From assembly GCA_019419585.1 (NCBI GenBank), contig DXZQ01000001.1, forward strand, positions 83,316 to 147,315: a DNA stretch of 64,000 nucleotides, given 5' to 3'. Position 1 is the stretch's first letter. Every line of letters starts with the position of its first letter. Source of the DNA: Collinsella sp. Lineage in GTDB: Bacteria; Actinomycetota; Coriobacteriia; Coriobacteriales; Coriobacteriaceae. A model generated the notes under the pieces. It was not told where the DNA came from. It saw only the letters and a program-made list of their open reading frames with translations, and did not search any database. Positions 9,244-17,612 of the stretch are shown piece by piece. Made by a program: the position numbers and the translations under genes.

Positions 9244-9792
9244 TTAGTCCTCCTCCAGGATCACGTGGCGGAACGCGCCGCCCTCGTAGATACCGTAGCT
9301 GTGCGAGCCGTCCTTGGGGATGCTCACGCTACCGGGGTTGAAGAGCCACAGACCAGGATGCGCGGCGCTTGCCTCGTTAACCTTGATGTGCGTGTGGCCG
9401 TAGACGAGCGCGGAGCCCTCGGGCAGCGCGGGCGCGTGGTCAACGCTGTTATGCATACCGGCGCCAAAAACATGACCGTGCGTCAGGAACAGCTCGCAGC
9501 CGGTCTCGTCGAACAGCGTGGCGTAGTCCGCCATGACGGGAAAGTCGAGGACCATCTGGTCGACCTCGGCGTCACAGTTGCCGCGCACCGCGATGATGCG
9601 GTCAGCCAGGGCGTTGAGCAGCGGAATCACACGTTTGGGGACGTAGTCGCGCGGCAGGTCATTACGCGGACCGTGGTAGAGCAGGTCGCCCAGCAGAACG
9701 ATGCGGTCGGGCTGCTCGGATTCGATGGCGGTGCAGAGGCGTTCGGCCCAGTATGCCGAGCCATGGATGTCAGAGGCGATGAGGTATTTCAT
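9244..9792 (-). CDS. yfcE: YfcE/MJ0936-type metallophosphoesterase
   Basis: A 182-residue calcineurin-like phosphodiesterase. All metal-binding motifs are visible in order: SDIHGS, GDLLYHGPRN, GNCD, THGHVFG and GHTHI, followed by NPGSVSIPKDG. Family members hydrolyse phosphodiester model substrates; the natural substrate is unknown. The gene is directly upstream of mazG (2-bp gap), and the pair forms a small operon. The C-terminus YEGGAFRHVILEED is complete. Confidence 0.92.
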   Translation of the reverse strand: MKYLIASDIHGSAYWAERLCTAIESEQPDRIVLLGDLLYHGPRNDLPRDYVPKRVIPLLNALADRIIAVRGNCDAEVDQMVLDFPVMADYATLFDETGCELFLTHGHVFGAGMHNSVDHAPALPEGSALVYGHTHIKVNEASAAHPGLWLFNPGSVSIPKDGSHSYGIYEGGAFRHVILEED

Positions 9793-9865
9793 GGGAAGTC
9801 CTTTCGGAGTGGGGTTAATGGGGGCTGAATACGGGGTCCGGCGGATGTGGAGCCCATCTACCGTG

Positions 9866-10351
9866 TTACTCGAATCGCAGCGCCGCGCTCTGAGCCGCTT
9901 GCATCACGCGTTGGAGCGGCACGCCATGTTCGCGGGCAAGACGGGCACAATCCTCGTACTCGGGTGCCGCGCGCTCGCTGCCGTCGGGCAGGGTCGCCAC
10001 CTTAACGGATACCTCGCCCCAAGGCGTTGTCACCTGCTCGAATCGGCGCGGCAGGCAAACGCGTTCCATCACCTGGCGACGAACGGCGTTGGTCGTGGTC
10101 TCCAAAAAGATAATCGTCTGTAGGCGCTCGATATCCTCGTGCGAGCAGATCACCTGCAACTGCCATCCGGGGCGGCCCTTTTTGCAGTAGAGGGGCAGCC
10201 AGTGCACCTCGCGGGCGCCGGCCTCGCGCAGGCGGTCGGCGGCGTAGGCGAGCACCTCGGGCGACGCGTCATCGATGTCGCACTCCAGCTTGACGATAGT
10301 TTCGGGCGCATCGGTCTCGCGGGACAGCGGAGATGTACTTCCACGTTGCAT
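9866..10351 (-). CDS. larC: LarC C-terminal domain protein (nickel-pincer cofactor chelatase, LarC2-like)
   Basis: A 161-residue protein matching only the C-terminal third of LarC (DUF111), the CTP-dependent nickel chelatase of the nickel-pincer cofactor of lactate racemase. The diagnostic stretch is VKLECDIDDASPEVLAYAAD, then GAREVHWLPLYCKKGRPGWQ. Full LarC is about 400 residues; in Lactobacillus it is split into LarC1 and LarC2 joined by frameshifting. No LarC1, larB, larE or larA lies nearby, and the upstream 380 bp hold no N-terminal half in any frame I can recognise. ATG 10351 has AAGGA upstream. Either a stand-alone LarC2-like protein of other function, or a remnant. Confidence 0.8.
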   Translation of the reverse strand: MQRGSTSPLSRETDAPETIVKLECDIDDASPEVLAYAADRLREAGAREVHWLPLYCKKGRPGWQLQVICSHEDIERLQTIIFLETTTNAVRRQVMERVCLPRRFEQVTTPWGEVSVKVATLPDGSERAAPEYEDCARLAREHGVPLQRVMQAAQSAALRFE

Positions 10352-10735
10352 ACGGTCCGGATCCTTTCCGCACGGGCTCGTTTTATTCACCCAAACGCTA
10401 GCACATCGGACGTGGCACAGGCGTGACTTTCGTCCGTCGCCGCCCTCGCCCCTATCCAAATATGTACATCAGCCTCCAAACATGTCATTTTTTGCAGCTT
10501 TTGGAGGCTGACGTACACGTTTTGGAGCGGGGCCGCACACGATCAGAATTGCGCCTGCACTCCGTCCGCCATAAAGTTCGCTGCACTCAACAATTTTGAA
10601 CTTTCTACGCAGTTCATCGGCTAAAAAATTACCCTCGGCATACTTACCCGCTGCACGATGTTACTCTAGTTGCATTTGGCTAACTAAGCGGCTGCCGAGG
10701 ACCCCGCCCGGCACCGTTACGGCATAGGAGGTTTC
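10352..10735. other. Gap between larC-like gene and cydDC
   Basis: 384 bp between divergent genes with no gene seen. It holds a 17-bp-arm palindrome (10464-10516) and a shorter one, TGAACT-N8-AGTTCA (10597-10616). Promoters for both flanking genes must lie here but no clear -35/-10 pair is visible. Confidence 0.6.
10464..10516. repeat. Palindrome with 17-bp arms
   Basis: GTACATCAGCCTCCAAA (10464-10480) pairs with TTTGGAGGCTGACGTAC (10500-10516), with one wobble, around a 19-bp loop. It could be an operator, a REP-like repeat, or a hairpin of the larC-like leader. Confidence 0.7.
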
Positions 10736-13700
10736 ATGTTCGAGAAGCGGCTCTTCTCCCTGGTTCCGCAGGCAACGCCCTACATTATGGCAAGCGTCCT
10801 GTTTAAGTGGATCGCGCTCATGGCAAACATCACAGTGATGTGGGTGCTTGCGCACATCTTGGGCGACATCGTCACGGACGGTCTTTCCGCCGCGCTCGCC
10901 GTCGACGCCCTCGCACAGGCGGCCTTGCCGCTCGCCGCCGCCATCATCGTGCGCGCCGTCTCCATCTACCTGGCCCAACGCGCCGGCGACAAGGCCGCGT
11001 TCGAGGCCGTCCGCCGCGTGCGCTCGCTCGTCTACGACAAGCTCACCGCGCTGGGCCCCTCCTACACCGAAACCGTCCCCACGGCCGAGGCCGTCCAGAC
11101 CAGCGTCGAGGGCGCCACGCAACTCCAGGTGTACTTTGGCGGTTACCTGCCGCAGCTCTTCTTTGCCGGCTTGGCACCCATCACGCTGTTTGTGCTACTC
11201 GTGGGCCAGGCGGGTCTTCCCGCCGCGCTGCTGCTCGCCTGCGTTCCGGTCATCCCCGTCTCCATCATGATGGTCATGCGCAACGCCAAAAAGATCGGTG
11301 CCGAGTACTGGGGCAGCTATGTCGATCTTGGCGGTATGTTCCTGGAGGCCGTGCAGGGTCTCACCACCCTTAAGGTCTACCAGGCCGATCGCAGCTGGCA
11401 CGAGCGCATCAACGCCGAGTCCGAGCGTTTCCGCACAGCGACCATGCGCCTGCTGGTGATGCAGCTGCGCTCCATTTGCGTCATGGACCTGGTCGTCTAT
11501 ATGGGCGCCGCGCTCGGCATTATCGTAGCCGCGCTGCAGCTCGCCACGGGCAAGATCGGCTTTGAGTCTGCCTTCCTCATCGTCTTTCTGTCGCAGGAGT
11601 TCTTTTTGCCCATGCGCCGCCTGGGATCGCTGTTTCACACGGCCATGAACGGCATGGCCGCCTCGCGCCGCATGTTTGGCATTTTGGATACGCCCGAGCC
11701 CGAGCGCGGCGATGTTGAGCTTGACGGTCGCGGCGATATCGAGCTCGCAGGCGTGAGCTATGCATACGGCGACCGCACAGTGCTGGACAGCGCCAGCGCG
11801 ACCATTGCGCACGGCTCGCTCGTGGCACTCGTGGGCGAAAGTGGCGGCGGCAAGTCCACGCTCGCGGGGATCATCGCAGGCCGCAAGGGTGCCTACCGTG
11901 GCAGCGTTCGCATTGGCGGCGTCGAGCTGCGCGATGCCACGGCCGCCTCACTCATGCGCGCCGTCACCCTGGTGCCCACCAACGGCTACCTGTTTGCCGG
12001 CACCCTGCGCGACAACCTGCTGCTCGCCCAGCCCAACGCCACCGATACCGAGCTTTTGCGCGCGCTCGACCGCACGCGTGTGGCGGCCTTTGTGCAGGCC
12101 AACGGCGGGCTCGACATGGTGATTAACGAGGGCGGCACCAACCTTTCGGGCGGCCAGCGCCAGCGCGTGTGCATGGCCCGCGCCCTGCTGCATGACTCGC
12201 CGATCTATGTGTTTGACGAGGCTACGAGCAACGTCGATGCCGCAAGCGAGGCCGCGATCGGCGAGGTCATCGCATCGCTTGCCGGCGAGCGCACTGTAAT
12301 TGTGGTGGCGCACCGCCTGTCGACGATCGTAGACGCCGATCAGATCCTGGTGCTGGAGCGTGGCCGTATTGCCGAGCGCGGGACTCACGGTGAGCTCTTG
12401 GCCACCGCGGGCGTCTATGCACGCATGTGGGATAGCCAGGAACGGCTCTCGGCATATGCGTATGCGGAGGATGATGCCGAGGATGCTGGCGCGGATGAGG
12501 CTGCTGACGGCAGCGCCGCCTGTACCGATGGCCTCAACGGTGCTGGTTCGTCTTCCGCTGCCGCGGCGCCTGACTCCGGCCGCGCCCGTCGCTCGGCGCC
12601 GTCCATCATGTGGCGCATGATGGGACTCGTCCGACCGCTTGCCGGCTGGCTTGTTTTGACCGTTACCCTGGGCAGCATTGGCATGCTCACCGCCGCGTTC
12701 GTGCCGGCCTTTGGCGCCCTTGGTCTTATGGCCGCGCTGGGCCGGAACGCCTTGGGGCTTGGTCTTATCGCAGCATGCGCGGCCTGTGCCGCCTGCGGCA
12801 TCGCACGCGGGCCGCTCCACTACGGCGAGCAGCTCTGCAACCATTACATCGCATTCCGTCTGCTCGCACACATTCGCGACCTGGTGTTTGGCGCCCTGCG
12901 CCAGCTCGCCCCCGCCAAGCTCGAGGGCCGCGGCAAGGGTGAGCTCGTGAGCCTGGTCACCTCGGATATTGAGCTGCTCGAGGTCTTCTACGCGCACACC
13001 ATCTCGCCCATTGCCATAGCTCTGGTCTGCACCGTTGTGTTTGAGGGCTTTTTGCTGGCTGTGAGCCCCGAGCTCGCGAGCATCGCGCTCGTGGCCTACG
13101 CGGTCCTGGGCGTGCTGCTGCCCCTGATCTCGGCCAAGGCATGCGGCACCACCGGCCGCCAGAGCCGCGAGGGCGCGGGCAAGCTGGGTGCCTTTGTGCT
13201 CGACAGTCTGCGCGGCGCATCCGAGACTATCCAGTTTGCCGGTGGCGCCGATCGCAGCCGTGCCCTGGGCAAGCTGACCGAGCAAGTCGGCGCCGTGGAC
13301 GCGCGCCTCAAGCGCCGCCAAGCGGCCAGTGAGGCCGTAGCCGATGCGCTTATTCTTGCGGCCAATCTGGTGATGCTCGGACGTGCGCTGCAGCTGGTGG
13401 CTGCGGGAACGATTGACTTTGCCGCAGCGTTTGTCGCCGTCTTTACCTTTGTGTCGTCGTTTGGCTCGGTGATAGCAGTGAGCCGCCTGGGCGCCTCACT
13501 GCAGGAGACGCTCGCCTCGGGCGCGCGCGTGCTCGATTTGCTCGACGAGCAGCCCCAGTGCACCGAGGTCTCCGACGGACAGGACGTTGGATTTGCCGGC
13601 GCCGCAGCCGAGCATGTAAGCTTTAGCTATGCGGGCGGCGTGGACGCGGGCGGTGCCGACACCACAGAGCAGGCCGCGAACAACCCCGCCTCGAGTCTCA

Positions 13701-14302
13701 TCCTCGACGACGTGACCTGCACCTTTGCGCCCGGCACCATGACCTGCATCATGGGACGCTCGGGCTCGGGCAAGTCGACGCTGCTTAAGCTGCTCATGCG
13801 CTTTTGGGACCCCGCAGCCGGCACCATCACGGTGAGCGGCGCCGATGCCCGCCACATCAACACGGCGAGCCTGCGCAGCCACGAGGCCTATATGACCCAG
13901 GACACGCATCTGTTCTGCGGCACCGTACGCGAGAACCTGCTGGTCGCGCACGCCAACGCCACCGATACCGAGCTGCTCGACGCTTGCCGCTCCGCCTCAC
14001 TCACCACGCTCATCGACCGTCTGCCGCAGGGATTCGACACGCCCGTTGCCGAACTGGGCGACTCGCTTTCGGGCGGCGAGCGCCAGCGCATCGGCCTTGC
14101 GCGCATCTTCCTCAACGACGCACCCTTCATCTTGCTCGACGAACCCACCAGCGCGCTCGATGCCCTCAACGAGGCGTCCGTGATGCAGGCGATCGACGAG
14201 CTCAAGCGCCGCGGCAAGACCATTGTGCTCGTAAGCCACCGTGCCAGCACCTGCGCGTTTGCCGATTTCTCGCTTTCGGTCGAGCACGGGAGGCTGAGCT
14301 AA
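10736..14302 (+). CDS. cydDC: Fused CydDC-type ABC exporter (two TMD-NBD halves)
   Basis: An 1188-residue single chain carrying both halves of a heterodimeric ABC exporter, each with a six-helix membrane domain followed by an ATPase domain. Half 1 has Walker A GESGGGKST (from residue 367), signature LSGGQRQRV (about 470) and Walker B VFDEATSNVD. A disordered acidic Ala-rich linker (about 570-620) follows. Half 2 has Walker A GRSGSGKST (from about 1007), LSGGERQRI (about 1110) and LLDEPTSALD. CydDC exports glutathione or cysteine and is needed to assemble cytochrome bd; the assignment rests on overall similarity, and cydAB is not in the window. AGGAGG precedes the ATG. The stop codon overlaps the next start (TAATG). 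Confidence 0.85.
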   Translation: MFEKRLFSLVPQATPYIMASVLFKWIALMANITVMWVLAHILGDIVTDGLSAALAVDALAQAALPLAAAIIVRAVSIYLAQRAGDKAAFEAVRRVRSLVYDKLTALGPSYTETVPTAEAVQTSVEGATQLQVYFGGYLPQLFFAGLAPITLFVLLVGQAGLPAALLLACVPVIPVSIMMVMRNAKKIGAEYWGSYVDLGGMFLEAVQGLTTLKVYQADRSWHERINAESERFRTATMRLLVMQLRSICVMDLVVYMGAALGIIVAALQLATGKIGFESAFLIVFLSQEFFLPMRRLGSLFHTAMNGMAASRRMFGILDTPEPERGDVELDGRGDIELAGVSYAYGDRTVLDSASATIAHGSLVALVGESGGGKSTLAGIIAGRKGAYRGSVRIGGVELRDATAASLMRAVTLVPTNGYLFAGTLRDNLLLAQPNATDTELLRALDRTRVAAFVQANGGLDMVINEGGTNLSGGQRQRVCMARALLHDSPIYVFDEATSNVDAASEAAIGEVIASLAGERTVIVVAHRLSTIVDADQILVLERGRIAERGTHGELLATAGVYARMWDSQERLSAYAYAEDDAEDAGADEAADGSAACTDGLNGAGSSSAAAAPDSGRARRSAPSIMWRMMGLVRPLAGWLVLTVTLGSIGMLTAAFVPAFGALGLMAALGRNALGLGLIAACAACAACGIARGPLHYGEQLCNHYIAFRLLAHIRDLVFGALRQLAPAKLEGRGKGELVSLVTSDIELLEVFYAHTISPIAIALVCTVVFEGFLLAVSPELASIALVAYAVLGVLLPLISAKACGTTGRQSREGAGKLGAFVLDSLRGASETIQFAGGADRSRALGKLTEQVGAVDARLKRRQAASEAVADALILAANLVMLGRALQLVAAGTIDFAAAFVAVFTFVSSFGSVIAVSRLGASLQETLASGARVLDLLDEQPQCTEVSDGQDVGFAGAAAEHVSFSYAGGVDAGGADTTEQAANNPASSLILDDVTCTFAPGTMTCIMGRSGSGKSTLLKLLMRFWDPAAGTITVSGADARHINTASLRSHEAYMTQDTHLFCGTVRENLLVAHANATDTELLDACRSASLTTLIDRLPQGFDTPVAELGDSLSGGERQRIGLARIFLNDAPFILLDEPTSALDALNEASVMQAIDELKRRGKTIVLVSHRASTCAFADFSLSVEHGRLS

Positions 14303-14721
14303 TGGCGCGCCAGGTCGACACACCGGAGCTGGCACGCAAACGTGAGCGCGAGACCCAAATGGTGTCGCAGATGATCGCGCTGTGGTGTCGTGGACATCAT
14401 GGCGGTGGGCATGCGGTCGAGCAGGCTGGCGACGATGAGCCCGTGCGCGTCAAGCTCGGACTCCGAACCATTACGCTCTGCCCCGAATGCGCCGAGCTGC
14501 AGAAATACGCCGTCGCGCGCATTGGGCACTGCCCCCACATGGGCACCAAGACATTTTGCTCGGCCTGTCCTTCGCATTGTTACCGGTCTGCCATGCGCGA
14601 GAAGATCCGCGAGGTCATGCGCTGGTCGGGACCGCGCATGATCCGCTATCGCCCCATCACCGCCGTGAGACACGCGATGGTAACAGTGCAGGCCAAACGC
14701 GCGGCGGCACGAAGCAAGTAG
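14302..14721 (+). CDS. ygbA: YgbA/nitrous-oxide-stimulated promoter family protein
   Basis: A 139-residue cysteine-rich protein of the family called nitrous oxide-stimulated promoter (YgbA_NO). The signature is visible: CPECAELQKYAVARIGHCPH, then TFCSACPSHCYRSAMREKI, then REVMRWSGPRM. The paired cysteines probably bind metal. In enterobacteria the ygbA promoter responds to nitric oxide through NsrR; the protein has been linked to recovery from nitrosative stress. Its ATG overlaps the stop of the ABC exporter gene (TAATG), which means translational coupling. That pairs a thiol/cytochrome bd assembly exporter with a nitrosative-stress protein. Confidence 0.88.
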   Translation: MARQVDTPELARKRERETQMVSQMIALWCRGHHGGGHAVEQAGDDEPVRVKLGLRTITLCPECAELQKYAVARIGHCPHMGTKTFCSACPSHCYRSAMREKIREVMRWSGPRMIRYRPITAVRHAMVTVQAKRAAARSK

Positions 14722-14841
14722 TCGCCGGCGCCGGCACGCGCCGCCCCGCCTTTCCACTCGATTTCGGCACCCGGCGTGCGCGGCGTGTTGAGAGCTGCGC
14801 CATTACAATGAAGCGGATTCGCTTGACGCAAAGGAGTCACC

Positions 14842-15753
14842 ATGCCCGCCTGCCCGCTGGTCGATTGCCATACTCATACCTCGTTCTCGGACGGGCACGC
14901 CTCGTTCGAGGACAACGTCCGTGCCGCTGCTGCCGCCGGCTGCCGCGTCATGGTCTCGACCGACCACCTTACCCTGCCCGCCAGTATGGATGCTAACTGC
15001 GAGGTGCAGGTCGTCGAGGGCGACTTGCCGGCACATCGTTTGGCCTTTGAGGACGCCCGCAAACTCGCCGCGCAGATTGCGCCGGAGCTCACCTTTATCT
15101 ACGGTTTTGAATGCGATTGGTACGAGGGCTGCGAGCCCTTGGTAGAGCACTGGTCCCAGGGCGCCGTCGTACGTCTGGGCAGCGTGCACTGGATTGGCAA
15201 CCCGGGCGATATTGCGGCAGGCGCCGCGGGCACGGCAGGGACAGAGGACGTCGCGCGCCCCGATACACCCGATTCCCTTTGCGGTTGGATCGACGACGAT
15301 ACCAACTTGCATGTTTGGGAAAACTTAGGCGTGCGCGGCGTGTGGGAGTGCTACGTCGACGACTGGTGCCGTGCTTGCGAAAGCTCACTCAACTTTGACG
15401 CGATGGCCCATCCCGACCTGGTCATGCGCTTTTCGAAGGACGGCTTTGCACCCGACTTTGACCCCGCGCCGTTTTGGGAGCAGATGGCCGAATGCGCCCA
15501 CGATACGGGTCGCCGCGTTGAGGTCTCGACCGCCGCACCGCGCAAGGGGCTCGACGATTACTACCCCGCGACCGGGCTGTTGCGCCGCTTCGCCCATGCC
15601 GAGGTGCCCATCACCTTTGGCTCGGACGCGCACCGCGCCTGCGACATCTGCTGGAACATCCGCGAGGCCCAGGCCCACGCCTACGACTGCGGCTACCGGG
15701 CCTTCGATATCCCCCACCCCACCGGCGAATGGGAATCCACGCCCCTCGCCTAA
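14842..15753 (+). CDS. hisJ: Histidinol-phosphatase, PHP family
   Basis: A 303-residue PHP-domain phosphoesterase. Metal ligands are seen in DCHTHTSFSDGH, STDHLT, GFECDW, GSVHW, AHPDL and GSDAHR. It probably converts histidinol phosphate to histidinol, the step missing from the minus-strand his operon, whose HisB has only the dehydratase domain. It is convergent with that operon: its TAA and the hisE TAG sit 27 bp apart inside one small palindrome. The ATG at 14842 follows AAGGAGTCACC. The insertion GDIAAGAAGTAGTEDVARPD around residue 115-135 is Ala/Gly-rich and probably a surface loop. Confidence 0.9.
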   Translation: MPACPLVDCHTHTSFSDGHASFEDNVRAAAAAGCRVMVSTDHLTLPASMDANCEVQVVEGDLPAHRLAFEDARKLAAQIAPELTFIYGFECDWYEGCEPLVEHWSQGAVVRLGSVHWIGNPGDIAAGAAGTAGTEDVARPDTPDSLCGWIDDDTNLHVWENLGVRGVWECYVDDWCRACESSLNFDAMAHPDLVMRFSKDGFAPDFDPAPFWEQMAECAHDTGRRVEVSTAAPRKGLDDYYPATGLLRRFAHAEVPITFGSDAHRACDICWNIREAQAHAYDCGYRAFDIPHPTGEWESTPLA

Positions 15754-15785
15754 CTAGTCGTTTAAGAACGTCCCCAATGACTAGT
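15753..15785. terminator. Palindrome between convergent hisJ and hisE
   Basis: ACTAGTC (15753-15759) pairs with GACTAGT (15779-15785). It overlaps both stop codons and carries GAACGTCCCC in its loop, a core shared with other palindromes here. The stem is short and no T run follows, so terminator function is uncertain. Confidence 0.5.
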
Positions 15786-16098
15786 GGCGGCGGGCGTTGA
15801 GTTCGCCGGCCAGTTCGTCGAGGGTGATGCCGTAGCGCTCGAGCGTCACGAGCAGGTGGTAGATCAGGTCGCCGGCCTCGTAGCGAATGTGATCGTGGTC
15901 GTTATCCTTGCAGGCCATGATCACCTCGCTCGCCTCCTCGGCAAGCTTCTTGAGAAGCTCGTCCTCGACGTCGGTCAGCAGACGCGCGGTATAGCTCTCC
16001 TGCGGCGATGCGTCGCGACGACCGTGAATCACCTCGGCCAGTCCCGTCAGCGTCTCACCGATGTTTCCCGGCTGCACGTTAGCTGTTCTGACTCCCAT
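15781..16098 (-). CDS. hisE: Phosphoribosyl-ATP pyrophosphohydrolase
   Basis: A 105-residue all-alpha NTP-PPase that removes PPi from phosphoribosyl-ATP, step 2 of histidine synthesis. The metal-binding EKKLAEEASEV-type motif appears as LLKKLAEEASEVIMACK, and RYEAGDLIYHLLV follows. Length and motifs are normal. It is the last gene of the operon, 15 bp after the small unknown gene. HisE and HisI are separate proteins here, whereas enterobacteria have a HisIE fusion. Confidence 0.95.
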   Translation of the reverse strand: MGVRTANVQPGNIGETLTGLAEVIHGRRDASPQESYTARLLTDVEDELLKKLAEEASEVIMACKDNDHDHIRYEAGDLIYHLLVTLERYGITLDELAGELNARRH

Positions 16099-16113
16099 GG
16101 TTATTTCCTCTCG

Positions 16114-16341
16114 TTACTGCAGCGTAAAGTAGGTACCGGTCTCATCGAACCGAGGCTTTGCGCCCTTTTTCTCAAAGAACTCGACGATGACGGCATGGGC
16201 CTCATCGAGCCTTTCCTTCTCGGCCTCGAGCCAAAGCGACTGCGCCCCGCAGGCATCAGTCAGGTGCACGCGGCATGGCACGCCCGCGCGGAGGAGCTCG
16301 GTGTTGCATTCGGCGACCTCGAACGGCGTCACGACTTTCAT
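16114..16341 (-). CDS. Small his-operon protein (RDAC-like), function unknown
   Basis: A 75-residue protein in the middle of the histidine operon. Its most distinctive part is [19 protein letters not shown], with a DAC motif as in the small proteins annotated as RDAC family in Coriobacteria; I make that link from memory and moderately. Its start overlaps the hisI stop (ATGA), so it is translated together with hisI. It has no membrane segment or signal. The length and two-cysteine content suggest a small folded domain rather than an enzyme. A structural or regulatory partner of HisI or HisE is an untested idea. Confidence 0.75.
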   Translation of the reverse strand: MKVVTPFEVAECNTELLRAGVPCRVHLTDACGAQSLWLEAEKERLDEAHAVIVEFFEKKGAKPRFDETGTYFTLQ

Positions 16342-16679
16342 CGCACTCCCCCTTCCACGCGCTTAAAGAAGCAGGTACGGTTGCCGGTATGGCAGGCCGG
16401 GCCCGGCGAGTCCACCTTGACCAGCAGCGTATCGCTATCGCAGTCGGACCAGAGCTCCTTGACCTCTTGCATGTTGCCACTCGTCGCGCCCTTGTTCCAG
16501 AGCTCCTGACGGCTGCGACTCCAAAACCACGTGGTCCCGGTCTTGAGCGTCAGCCCCACCGATTCCTCGTTCATCCAAGCAACCATAAGCACCTCGCCGG
16601 TGTCATATTGCTGAACCACACAAGGAATCAGCCCGTGGGCGTCGTATTTAAGCTCGGTAGCATTTATTACCTCAGTCAT
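16338..16679 (-). CDS. hisI: Phosphoribosyl-AMP cyclohydrolase
   Basis: A 113-residue zinc enzyme that opens the adenine ring of phosphoribosyl-AMP, step 3 of histidine synthesis. Core motifs: [39 protein letters not shown], and the Asp/Cys ligands SDCDSD and [13 protein letters not shown]. Two ATGs are adjacent (16682 and 16679); GGGAGA upstream fits 16679 better. The gene is separated from hisF by 147 bp holding a nested palindrome, and its stop overlaps the next start. Confidence 0.95.
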   Translation of the reverse strand: MTEVINATELKYDAHGLIPCVVQQYDTGEVLMVAWMNEESVGLTLKTGTTWFWSRSRQELWNKGATSGNMQEVKELWSDCDSDTLLVKVDSPGPACHTGNRTCFFKRVEGGVR

Positions 16680-16727
16680 CATTTCTCCCAAGTAACAAAC
16701 GAAATCCCACAGGTCGGCGAGGGTTGT

Positions 16728-16813
16728 CCAGGTGCCGCAGGTTGCCGCGAAAGAGGAGCGACGCGTACTTTGGTACGCGAGCGACGGTTTGAGCGGCAAG
16801 ATGCGGTGCCTGG
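16728..16813. repeat. Nested palindrome between hisF and hisI
   Basis: Outer arms of 21 bp (16728-16748 with 16793-16813, four imperfect pairs) enclose an inner stem CGCGTAC/GTACGCG (16762-16779). It lies inside the his operon and could act in RNA processing or stability, or be an inserted REP-like repeat. Confidence 0.7.
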
Positions 16814-16826
16814 GCAAGCCGCAGCA

Positions 16827-17609
16827 CTAGAAGTCCAGCCTCACAGGGATGCCTTGGCTGGCCATATACTCCTTCACCTGGCGAATGCTGAAGGTTCCAA
16901 AGTGAAAGACGCTGGCCGCCAGTACGGCGTCGGCTTCGCCCTCGATCACGCCCTCGGCAAAATGCTCGAGCGTGCCCACGCCGCCGCTCGCGATGACGGG
17001 AATCGACACCGCGCGCGCCACGGCGCGGGTGAGCGCCAGGTCAAAACCAGCCTTGGTGCCGTCGCGGTCCATGCTGGTGAGCAAGATCTCGCCGGCGCCG
17101 CGACGAGCCGCTTCCTCGGCCCACGCCACCGCGTCGATGCCCGTGGCGTTGCGGCCTCCTGCGGTAAAGACTTCCCACTTGTCGGCACCCGGCTCTCCGG
17201 GCAAACCGACGCGCTTGGCATCGATCGCCACGACCACGGCCTGACTGCCAAAAGCCGCGGCAGCCTGGCTAATCAGCGACGGGTCGCGCACGGCCGCCGA
17301 GTTGAGCGACACCTTGTCGGCACCGGCGGCAACCATGGTCCGCATGCCCGCCAGGTCGCGAAAGCCGCCGCCCACGGTATAGGGAATAGCGAGCTCCTCG
17401 GCCGCGTGCGCCGCCATCTCGATGGTCGTCGCACGGTTGTCACTCGTCGCGGTAATGTCCAAAAATACGACCTCGTCCGCACCCTCGCGGTCATAGGCGC
17501 GCGCCAGCTCCACCGGATCGCCCGCATCGCGCAAGCTCACAAAGTTGACGCCCTTAACCACACGGCCGTCCTTGACGTCCAGACAGGGAATCACGCGTTT
17601 GGTAAGCAT
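16827..17609 (-). CDS. hisF: Imidazole glycerol phosphate synthase, cyclase subunit
   Basis: A 260-residue TIM barrel that uses ammonia from HisH to make imidazole glycerol phosphate and AICAR. The catalytic Asp residues lie in [16 protein letters not shown] and [13 protein letters not shown]; phosphate-binding loops GGGFRD and ASGGVGT are present. Full length. It lies 3 bp from hisA, and the HisH subunit is encoded just upstream of hisA. Confidence 0.97.
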   Translation of the reverse strand: MLTKRVIPCLDVKDGRVVKGVNFVSLRDAGDPVELARAYDREGADEVVFLDITATSDNRATTIEMAAHAAEELAIPYTVGGGFRDLAGMRTMVAAGADKVSLNSAAVRDPSLISQAAAAFGSQAVVVAIDAKRVGLPGEPGADKWEVFTAGGRNATGIDAVAWAEEAARRGAGEILLTSMDRDGTKAGFDLALTRAVARAVSIPVIASGGVGTLEHFAEGVIEGEADAVLAASVFHFGTFSIRQVKEYMASQGIPVRLDF

Positions 17610-17612
17610 GGG

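Noticed and set aside
11948..13321. A 457-codon open frame opposite cydDC
   Set aside because: Antisense to both halves of a well-supported ABC transporter; composition is that of a shadow frame.
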